DNA of 64,000 nucleotides, taken from Rhodocyclaceae bacterium (GTDB lineage Bacteria; Pseudomonadota; Gammaproteobacteria; Burkholderiales; Rhodocyclaceae). Positions 1-6,259 of the stretch are shown here, piece after piece. The position numbers and the translations under genes are program-made. The DNA lies in NCBI GenBank assembly GCA_016704145.1, contig JADJAS010000005.1:128937-192936 (forward strand), written 5' to 3'. A model generated the notes under the pieces. It was given only the letters and a program-made list of their open reading frames with translations, did not search any database and had not been told where the DNA came from. Within the stretch, counting starts at the first letter, position 1; each line of letters begins with the position of its first letter.

Positions 1-161
1 TGGCGCGGCTGGATTGCCCCCGCGAACTCGCCGTCGTTGCCGGCGCTTCGCGTGGCTTCGAGGAACCCGGCAAGCTGGACGAGGCCGGCCAGATTCTCGT
101 GCGCTGGTTCGGCCGTTGGCTACCGGCAACGCCCGCAAGCCGACCTGACAATTTGACATGA
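1..161 (+). CDS. C-terminal end of an alpha/beta hydrolase (partial)
   Basis: The frame beginning at base 3 is open from the window edge to a TGA at 159-161. It encodes about 52 residues, including VVAGASRGFEEPGKLDEAGQ followed by a helix-like segment with RWF. The Gly-Ala-Ser-(Arg/His)-Gly-Phe-Glu-Glu-Pro-Gly arrangement is typical of the end of dienelactone-hydrolase-like alpha/beta hydrolases, where the catalytic His normally precedes Gly-Phe. Here that position reads Arg, so the residue may differ from the family. The start lies outside the window. It probably ends upstream of, and separately from, the respiratory locus that follows. Confidence 0.55.
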   Translation, partial: ARLDCPRELAVVAGASRGFEEPGKLDEAGQILVRWFGRWLPATPASRPDNLT

Positions 162-210
162 CCCGATTCCAATGAAAAACAATGGTTTGACGGAATACCG
201 GCCATTCCAT

Positions 211-227
211 CCTGACAGATTGTCAGG
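211..227. promoter_or_regulatory. perfect inverted repeat, candidate enhancer (UAS) for a sigma54 activator
   Basis: CCTGACA, a three-base spacer, then TGTCAGG form a perfect 7-bp inverted repeat. It lies about 80-95 bp upstream of a sigma54-like promoter, the usual distance for NtrC-class activators. A weaker related sequence (CCTGACA then TTGACATG) occurs at 144-160. A cognate sigma54 activator is encoded at 8125-9456. The binding assignment is inference. Confidence 0.45.
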
Positions 228-304
228 GTACCCCTCGCGCCAGCCAATTGATCGCGCTTGTTTTTATTCGAAGAAACATGAGGTTGCGACAAACTCACCG
301 GCCA

Positions 305-320
305 CGGCACGCAATGTGCA
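305..320 (+). promoter_or_regulatory. sigma54-like -24/-12 promoter
   Basis: The sequence CGGCACGCAATGTGCA has the GG-N10-GC spacing of a sigma54 promoter and matches the consensus TGGCACG-N4-TTGCA at all but two informative positions. It sits about 95 bp upstream of the ATG at 415. An NtrC-type response regulator with an intact GAFTGA loop is encoded at the end of the same gene cluster, which makes a functional assignment plausible. Confidence 0.5.
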
Positions 321-414
321 GTTACTCTGTCGAGCGGGTCCATTCCTAGGGGGTCCGCTCCGGAGCCGGCGCGGTGCCGGCATTCCGCGAGTTCAACTCT
401 TCGAAGGGGAAACC

Positions 415-987
415 ATGAAAATCAAGTCGATCGTTGTTGCTTCCATCGTTTCTGTCGGCATGGCGGGTATGGCTGTCGCGGCCGACCAGGCGGGCATGAG
501 CGGTATGCAGGGCATGCAGGGGATGTCGGGCCAGAAGGGCATGTCCGGCATGTCCGGCATGTCCGGCATGGGCGGCATGTCCGGCATGGGCGGCATGAGC
601 GGCATGCAGGGTATGCAAGGCATGTCCGGTCAGAAGGGCATGTCCGGCATGAGCGGCATGCAAGGCATGAGCGGCATGCAGGGCATGGAAGGCATGTCCG
701 GCATGGAAGGCAAGGGCAAGGCCAAGAAGAAGGGCCAGCAAGGCATGAGCGGCATGTCCGGGATGGAAGGTCAGAAGGGCATGTCCGGCATGAGCGGTAT
801 GTCGGGCCAGAAGGGCATGTCCGGCATGGGCGGCATGTCTGGCATGGAAGGCCAGAAGGGCATGTCCGGCATGAGCGGTATGTCGGGCCAGAAGGGCATG
901 TCCGGCATGGGCGGCATGTCTGGCATGGAAGGCCAGAAGGGCATGTCCGGCATGGGCGGCATGTCCGGCATGGAAGGCAAGAAGTAA
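415..987 (+). CDS. Periplasmic methionine-rich tandem-repeat protein
   Basis: The 190-residue product starts at ATG 415, preceded by a GAAGGGGA ribosome-binding site. An in-frame upstream extension to 172 lacks such a site. A Sec signal peptide (about residues 1-22, ending AVA) is followed by 168 residues of Gly-Met-Ser-Gly-Met-type repeats, with GQKGM linkers and one basic patch (GKGKAKKKGQQ). Roughly 43 of the 168 mature residues are Met. There is no Cys, His or aromatic residue. The 3' half contains near-exact DNA repeats of about 75-80 bp. Exported Met-rich peptides such as MrpX of Azospira scavenge reactive chlorine species, and others bind Cu(I). Either role is inference here. It is the first gene after a sigma54-like promoter and is followed by a strong terminator. 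Confidence 0.8.
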   Translation: MKIKSIVVASIVSVGMAGMAVAADQAGMSGMQGMQGMSGQKGMSGMSGMSGMGGMSGMGGMSGMQGMQGMSGQKGMSGMSGMQGMSGMQGMEGMSGMEGKGKAKKKGQQGMSGMSGMEGQKGMSGMSGMSGQKGMSGMGGMSGMEGQKGMSGMSGMSGQKGMSGMGGMSGMEGQKGMSGMGGMSGMEGKK

Positions 988-1011
988 GCTGCGATGGCAG
1001 TTTCTGCTTGA

Positions 1012-1039
1012 GGATGGGGGGCGACCCCCATCCTTTTTT
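1012..1039 (+). terminator. Rho-independent terminator or attenuator
   Basis: A perfect 9-bp stem (GGATGGGGG / CCCCCATCC) with a GCGA loop is followed by six T residues. It lies 24 bp after the stop of the Met-rich gene and 19 bp before the next ORF. It should cap most transcripts after that gene, with read-through supplying the respiratory genes downstream. Confidence 0.85.
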
Positions 1040-1057
1040 CCGGGAAGATCATCAGTC

Positions 1058-1378
1058 ATGAGAATCATTGCATGCGCGAGACAGGCAGGGCTGATCGGTG
1101 CCGCCTTGTCGATGTTCGCCGGCGCGGGGTCCGCCACCGCGGCGCCCATCGCGGGCCTGGCGCCGAACATGCGCCCCGCCGAGGCGCCGACCATCACCAC
1201 AGCCACCGCGCCGGGCGCCGATGCCTGGCATGGCATCAGCAAACCGACGCCGGCGAGCGTCGACCAGTTCATGCGCGACCAGGGCAACTGGTACACGCCA
1301 TTCACCGTGCCCGGCATGCCCGGGCCTTACGATATCCGGGGCTGGCATGCGAGTCGGCCTGCCGCCGGGAAACGCTAG
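1058..1378 (+). CDS. Small secreted protein of unknown function
   Basis: The 106-residue product begins with a probable Sec signal peptide (about residues 1-28, ending SATA before APIAGLAP). The mature part is Pro/Ala-rich, has no Cys, and ends with a Trp/Gly/Pro-rich stretch (around FTVPGMPGPYDIRGWH). I do not recognise a family. It lies between the attenuator and the pentahaem cytochrome gene (18-bp gap), so it is probably co-transcribed with the molybdoenzyme and acts in the periplasm. An accessory or electron-transfer scaffold role is possible but unsupported. Confidence 0.55.
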   Translation: MRIIACARQAGLIGAALSMFAGAGSATAAPIAGLAPNMRPAEAPTITTATAPGADAWHGISKPTPASVDQFMRDQGNWYTPFTVPGMPGPYDIRGWHASRPAAGKR

Positions 1379-1396
1379 AAAAGAAAGCTCGTCACC

Positions 1397-2227
1397 ATGT
1401 CGAAACAGGACTGGATCATCGCCGCCGTGATCGGCATCACCATCGCCATCGTCAGCGCCGTATTCGGCGTGGCGCCCTCGCCGGCCGCGGCGTCTGCCGC
1501 CAGCACCGGGCAGGACTATCTGCGCGCCGTCTACAGCCCCCTGCATTTCCAGCCCGCCGCCGAGTCGGCGACGGACGATCAGTGCCTGGCCTGCCACCGC
1601 GAAATCCTCGACGGCCGCGTGCGCGAGCAGAGTCCGGCCGGCCTGCCGGCGAAGGACGCCCGCGCCTGGTACCAACAGCTCTCGACCTACACGGGCGAGC
1701 AGGACACTTTCCACCGGCGGCATCTCGACACACCCTTGGCCAAGCAATTGATGCGGCTTCAATGCAATACCTGCCACCAGGGCCACGAACCGCGCGAGGA
1801 AGCCCCCGGATCGTCGGCCGACGCCAGCCAGGACACCACGGCGATCACACTGCGCAAGCAGGTCAATCCGGAGACCGTCTGCCTGAAATGTCACGGCCAG
1901 ATGAACTTCACGGTCATGGGCCTGTCCGGGCCGTGGCAGGAAGTCGGTGAGCAGATGGGCAACGACTGCCTGGTCTGCCACGCCAACATCCGCACCAACC
2001 GCCACAACGTCAGCTACCTCGACGCCGAAGCGATCGAGGCGGCGGGCAAGGGCAACGCCGATGTCTGCCACGGCTGCCACGGCGGCCGCGCCTGGTATCG
2101 CATCGCCTACCCGTACCCGCGCCATCCCTGGCCGGAGATGGCGCCCGATGTGCCCGACTGGGCCAAGGACCGGCCCACCCATTCCGAGCCGCGCTTCGCC
2201 AAGCCGACGGCCGTCGTGAACCGTTGA
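1397..2227 (+). CDS. Membrane-anchored pentahaem cytochrome c
   Basis: The 276-residue protein has an N-terminal hydrophobic anchor or signal (about residues 7-26) and five CxxCH haem-binding motifs: CLACH, CNTCH, CLKCH, CLVCH and CHGCH. The C-terminal tail is Pro- and charge-rich. Multihaem cytochromes of this kind carry electrons between the quinone pool and periplasmic terminal enzymes (NapC/NrfH-like role). It lies 10 bp upstream of the molybdoenzyme gene, and no NrfD/DmsC-type membrane subunit is present. It is therefore the likely redox link between the membrane and the enzyme. Direction of electron flow cannot be read from sequence. Confidence 0.82.
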   Translation: MSKQDWIIAAVIGITIAIVSAVFGVAPSPAAASAASTGQDYLRAVYSPLHFQPAAESATDDQCLACHREILDGRVREQSPAGLPAKDARAWYQQLSTYTGEQDTFHRRHLDTPLAKQLMRLQCNTCHQGHEPREEAPGSSADASQDTTAITLRKQVNPETVCLKCHGQMNFTVMGLSGPWQEVGEQMGNDCLVCHANIRTNRHNVSYLDAEAIEAAGKGNADVCHGCHGGRAWYRIAYPYPRHPWPEMAPDVPDWAKDRPTHSEPRFAKPTAVVNR

Positions 2228-2237
2228 GATTGCCACC

Positions 2238-4808
2238 ATGAACAGCCCCGAACTCCGCAACGCCATCGCCGACCTGATCAATCCCGCCCGTCGCAGCTTC
2301 CTCAAGACGGCCGCCGCCGGCGCCGCCACCGCCGGCCTGTTCCGCTACGGCCTGGAAGCGCGCGACGCCCAGGCCTTCGCCTTCGAACCGTATCCGCGCG
2401 ACAACGATCTCACTACCGTCGTCACCTCCTGCGACCACAATTGCGGTTCGCGCCACATGCTGGTCGCGCACAAGAAGGGCGACGTCATCGTCCGCCTCTC
2501 GACCGACGACGGCCGCTACCAAGCCGGCGGCGCCTTCGGCTTCGAGACCGAAGAGGTGCCGCAGCTGCGCGCCTGCCTGCGCGGCCGCTCCTACCGGGCG
2601 CGCCTCTACTCGCAGGAACGCCTGCTCTATCCGATGATGCGCGTCGGCGAGCGCGGCGAAGGCAGGTTCAAGCGCGTCTCCTGGGACGAAGCCCTCGACC
2701 ATGTCGCCAGGAAGATGATCGAGCTGAAGCAGAAGTACGGTCCCACCGCGATCCTCGACCAGGCCTACGCCGGCACCTCCTACGGCGTGCTGCACAAATC
2801 CGACCAGATCGAGGGCCTGCTGGCGCGCTTCCTCGGCATGTTCGGCTGCCGCACCAACTCGTGGTCGGTGCCGAGCTACCAGGGCACCACCACCAGTTCG
2901 CGCTGGACCTTCGGCACCATCGAGGACGGCAACGAGGACGATACTTTCGCCCACTCGAAGCTCGTCATCATGTGGGGCTGGAATCCCGCCTATACCTTCC
3001 ACGGCGGCAACACCTTCTACTACATGCGCCTGGCCAAGCAGCGCGGCTGCAAGTTCGTGGTCGTCGATCCGCAATACACCGACTCCTGCGCCGCCTACGA
3101 TGCCTGGTGGATTCCCATCCGGCCGAACACCGACGCGGCCATGCTGGCCGGCATGGCGCATTACGTCTTCGCCAACAACCTGCACGACCAGAAGTTCATC
3201 GACAAGTTCTGCCAGGGCATGGATGCCGGCACGATGCCGGACTGGGCCAAGGACAAGGAGAACTTCAAGGACTACATCCTCGGCAAGTACGACAACACAC
3301 CGAAGACGCCGGAGTGGGCGGAGACGATCTGCGGCGTGCCGGCGGCGGACATCAGGAAGCTGGCCGACATGTATGCGCGCACCAAGCCGGCGGCGCTGAA
3401 GGCCTCGTGGAGCCCCGGCCGCAATGCCTACGGCGAACAGTACAACCGCATGGCGGCCGCCCTGCAGGCGATGACCGGCAACATCGGCATCCTCGGCGGC
3501 TGCGCCGAAGGCGTCGGCAAGGGCTGGCACGCCGAGTCGATCGCCTACCCTTACGACGAGTACGCCAACGTCTGGTGGGCCTCGATCAAGTCGGACCGCT
3601 GGGCGCACTGCGTGCTCAACTACCCGAACGTCAAGCGCGAGGAAATCGGCTGCTGGCCGCGCGACGACGAACTCGACGGCAAGATTCCCAACATCAAGGC
3701 GATCTTCTGGCACGGCTCGGACTGGTTCAACCAGCTGACCAACATCAACAAGGAAATCGAGGCGGTCAAGAAGCTCGAACTCGTGGTCTGCTCCGACTCG
3801 ACCATCACGCCCTCGGCGCTGTGGGCCGACGTGCTGCTGCCGATCGCCACGCACTTCGAGCGCCATGACGTCGCCCTGCCCTGGTACAAGGGCCACTACT
3901 ACATCCACCGGCCGAAGACCATCGAGCCGATGGGCGAGAGCAAGACCGACTTGCAGGTCTACACGGAACTTGCCTATCGCATCGAGCAGCTCGATCCCTC
4001 GGTGGCGAACTTCGGCAAGCGCTACAACCCGAAGGCCGACCGCGCCTACTTCCAGAACCCGGACGCCGTGGACGAGGCGTATCTCGTCGACTGGTGGAAG
4101 AAAGTACAGAACCACCAGGGCGTCACCATGTCCTGGGAGGAGTTCAAGCAGCGCGGCGTCTACAAGTTTGTCCTCGACCAGCCGCACATTGCTTTCAGGG
4201 CACAGATCGAGCACGGCGAGCCTTTCCAGACCGCTTCCGGCAAGATCGAGATCCTGTCCACGGAACTGGCGCAGATCCAGGACTGGACCAAGACCCGCTA
4301 CGGCGCGCCGATTCCAGCCATTCCGAAGTGGATCGAGCCCTTCGAGTCGCTGAACCATCCGAAAACGAAGGACTTCCCCTACCACATGGTGACGCCGCAT
4401 CCGCGCTGGCGCACGCATTCCATCTTCAACAACATTCCCTGGCTGCGCGAGACCTACCAGCAGGAACTGACCATGAACGCCTCGGACGCCCGCAAGCTCG
4501 GGCTGAAGACCGGCGACATCGTCGAGGCCTGGAACGACCGTGGCCGCGTGGTGGTGCCGCTCTACGTCACCGAGCGCTGCATGCCCGGCGTCGTCGCGCT
4601 GCACGAGGGGGCATGGATGGATCGCGACAAGAACGGCGTCGACCGCTCGGGCAACCCGGACTTCCTGACGCTCGACGAGCCCAGCCCGGCTGGCGCCTTC
4701 GCCTACAACACCATCCTGGTCAACGTGAAAAAGACCGATCTCGACCACCGCCCCGGTTGGGACATCAAGGCGACCGCGCGCGCCATGATCTTCCGCCGCG
4801 ATGCGTGA
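2238..4808 (+). CDS. Tat-exported DMSO-reductase-family molybdopterin oxidoreductase, catalytic subunit
   Basis: The 856-residue product carries a twin-arginine signal (RRSFLKTAAAG, about residues 16-26). An N-terminal [4Fe-4S] motif reads C-x3-C-x3-H, followed later by ACLRGRS, and then come the molybdopterin domains and a C-terminal MGD-binding domain. Overall phrasing resembles DmsA (ACLRGRS, RVGERGEGRFKRVSWDEA). A Ser in the NSWSVPS region could be the Mo ligand, but alignment is needed. DmsA has Cys where this protein has His in the cluster motif. The enzyme is probably periplasmic, paired with the Fe-S subunit and the cytochrome. The substrate is unknown; S-oxides, N-oxides and oxyanions are all possible. 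An antisense ORF of 952 codons overlaps it and is a composition artefact. Confidence 0.82.
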   Translation: MNSPELRNAIADLINPARRSFLKTAAAGAATAGLFRYGLEARDAQAFAFEPYPRDNDLTTVVTSCDHNCGSRHMLVAHKKGDVIVRLSTDDGRYQAGGAFGFETEEVPQLRACLRGRSYRARLYSQERLLYPMMRVGERGEGRFKRVSWDEALDHVARKMIELKQKYGPTAILDQAYAGTSYGVLHKSDQIEGLLARFLGMFGCRTNSWSVPSYQGTTTSSRWTFGTIEDGNEDDTFAHSKLVIMWGWNPAYTFHGGNTFYYMRLAKQRGCKFVVVDPQYTDSCAAYDAWWIPIRPNTDAAMLAGMAHYVFANNLHDQKFIDKFCQGMDAGTMPDWAKDKENFKDYILGKYDNTPKTPEWAETICGVPAADIRKLADMYARTKPAALKASWSPGRNAYGEQYNRMAAALQAMTGNIGILGGCAEGVGKGWHAESIAYPYDEYANVWWASIKSDRWAHCVLNYPNVKREEIGCWPRDDELDGKIPNIKAIFWHGSDWFNQLTNINKEIEAVKKLELVVCSDSTITPSALWADVLLPIATHFERHDVALPWYKGHYYIHRPKTIEPMGESKTDLQVYTELAYRIEQLDPSVANFGKRYNPKADRAYFQNPDAVDEAYLVDWWKKVQNHQGVTMSWEEFKQRGVYKFVLDQPHIAFRAQIEHGEPFQTASGKIEILSTELAQIQDWTKTRYGAPIPAIPKWIEPFESLNHPKTKDFPYHMVTPHPRWRTHSIFNNIPWLRETYQQELTMNASDARKLGLKTGDIVEAWNDRGRVVVPLYVTERCMPGVVALHEGAWMDRDKNGVDRSGNPDFLTLDEPSPAGAFAYNTILVNVKKTDLDHRPGWDIKATARAMIFRRDA

Positions 4809-4818
4809 GGACCATGCC

Positions 4819-5481
4819 ATGACGACCAAACTCGACAAGCAAGAAGTCAAGGCCGCCCTCGAACGCAAGGTGGCGCAGACCTACCATCCCGTGAAGCCGG
4901 CGATACAGCTGGGCTTTGTCCATCACAACGTCGATTGCATCGGCTGCCGCGCCTGCGAAATCGCCTGCAAGGACAAGAACGGCCTGCCGCCCGGCCCGCG
5001 CTTCCGCCGCGTCATGTACATCGAGGGCGGCCACTATCCGGACGTGTATGCCTATAAGGTCAACATGTCGTGCAACCACTGCGCGGAACCGGCCTGCCTG
5101 CCGACCTGTCCGACCGGCGCGATCTGGAAGCGCGAAGCCGATGGCATCGTCGATATCGACAGCACGCTGTGCATCGGCTGCCGCCGCTGCGAGGCCGCCT
5201 GTCCCTACGGCGCGCCGCAATGGGACCCGCAGGCGCAGATCGTCAAGAAGTGCAACATGTGTGTCGACGAGATCGAGGCCGGCCGCAAACCCTACTGCGT
5301 GATGGCCTGCATGATGCGCGTGCTCGACATCGGCCCCATCGACCAGCTGCGCGCCGGCACCTGGAAAACCACCGCCATCGGCCCCAACGAAAAACCGGTG
5401 CGACAGGTGAAGAACATGGCCAACCCGGAGCTGACCAACCCGTCGATCGTCTTCGTGCCGCACAGCAAGGGCAAGGTGTGA
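4819..5481 (+). CDS. DmsB-like four-cluster Fe-S subunit
   Basis: The 220-residue ferredoxin-like protein has four Cys clusters, starting CIGCRACEIAC, CNHCAEPACLPTC, CIGCRRCEAAC and CNMC...CVMAC, enough for four [4Fe-4S] centres. It has no signal peptide, as expected for a subunit exported together with its Tat-bearing partner. The start at 4819 (MTTKLDKQ) is preferred over an ATG at 4801 that overlaps the upstream stop. It is 10 bp downstream of the molybdoenzyme and overlaps the chaperone gene by 4 bp. It should relay electrons between the pentahaem cytochrome and the molybdenum centre. Confidence 0.87.
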   Translation: MTTKLDKQEVKAALERKVAQTYHPVKPAIQLGFVHHNVDCIGCRACEIACKDKNGLPPGPRFRRVMYIEGGHYPDVYAYKVNMSCNHCAEPACLPTCPTGAIWKREADGIVDIDSTLCIGCRRCEAACPYGAPQWDPQAQIVKKCNMCVDEIEAGRKPYCVMACMMRVLDIGPIDQLRAGTWKTTAIGPNEKPVRQVKNMANPELTNPSIVFVPHSKGKV

Positions 5482-6224
5482 ACGCCGCGATCGCCGCCAG
5501 TATCGGCGACGTCATCGCCGAGGACGCCGAGTCGCTGGCGGCGCTGCACGACCGCGAGCTGACCGCGGACATGATCGCGGCGCTGCGGGAGGCGGATTTC
5601 CCCGCCTGCCTGGGCCTGATGCCCGCCACCGCCGGCGCCGTCGAGGCGTGGCAGGCGATGGCCGAGGGCGTCGCCCACCTGCCGGTGGATATCACACCCG
5701 CCGACCTCGACGCCCTGGCCGCCGAATATGCCGCCATCTACCTGACCGGCGCCTACGGCGCCTCGCCCCACGAGTCGGTGTGGACCGACGACGACCACCT
5801 GACCTGCCAGGCCGCGATGTTCCAGTGGCGCGACATCCACGCCGCGGCGGGGCTGGCGACGCCGGACTGGCGCCAGCGGCCCGACGACCATCTGGTGCTG
5901 CAACTGCTCCATCTGGCTCAGGCCGCGCGGCGTGCCGCCACGGCTGACTCCTGGCGGCGGCTGGCAGCCCTCCTCGACGAACACACACTGCGCTGGCTGC
6001 CCGAGTTCGCTGCGCGCGTCGCCGCCCGCAGCGAATCGCCGTTCTACGCCGGGCTGGCGGTGCTGACCGCGGCCTGGGTGAACGGCGTGCGCGACCTGAT
6101 GGCCACGCAACTCGACGAGCCCCGTCCCACTCGCGAGGAAATCGAAGCGCGCCTGCGACCGACGCCAGGGGCCACGGAGCAGCCCGTCGCCTTCATGCCG
6201 GGCGCGCACGGCCCAAGCTGGTAG
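5478..6224 (+). CDS. TorD/DmsD-family redox-enzyme maturation chaperone
   Basis: The 248-residue, mostly helical protein starts at GTG 5478 inside the GTGA overlap with the Fe-S gene. It shows the TorD-family pattern of an Ala-rich helical core, a YGASPHESVW segment near residue 95, and the later LPEFAARV helix. Family members hold the Tat signal of the molybdoenzyme until cofactor insertion is complete. Its position directly after the catalytic and Fe-S genes supports a dedicated role for this enzyme. The gene contains one copy of the dispersed repeat at 5929-5950. Confidence 0.78.
   Translation: MNAAIAASIGDVIAEDAESLAALHDRELTADMIAALREADFPACLGLMPATAGAVEAWQAMAEGVAHLPVDITPADLDALAAEYAAIYLTGAYGASPHESVWTDDDHLTCQAAMFQWRDIHAAAGLATPDWRQRPDDHLVLQLLHLAQAARRAATADSWRRLAALLDEHTLRWLPEFAARVAARSESPFYAGLAVLTAAWVNGVRDLMATQLDEPRPTREEIEARLRPTPGATEQPVAFMPGAHGPSW
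5929..5950 (-). repeat. dispersed 23-bp repeat, copy inside the torD-like gene
   Basis: The minus strand reads GAGTCAGCCGTGGCGGCACGCC, a near-perfect copy of the family core. Confidence 0.6.
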
Positions 6225-6259
6225 CCGACCGACCAGCGCCACTGCGCTAAACTGGGCCC

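Noticed and set aside
346..1317. Long antisense ORF (323 codons) with HAGHAAHAGHALL repeats opposite the Met-rich gene
   Set aside because: It is the complement of the repetitive GMSG coding sequence. It has no start context or family similarity and exists only because the repeat lacks stops on the other strand.
2010..4868. Antisense ORF of 952 codons opposite the molybdoenzyme
   Set aside because: A GC-rich codon-usage shadow. The plus strand carries a complete, motif-rich DMSO-reductase-family protein.
2238..6224. Identification of the Mo enzyme as perchlorate reductase (PcrABCD)
   Set aside because: The parts list is similar (Mo subunit, Fe-S subunit, cytochrome, TorD), but the catalytic subunit has a DmsA-like N-terminal motif, the Fe-S subunit is short and DmsB-like, and no chlorite dismutase is present.
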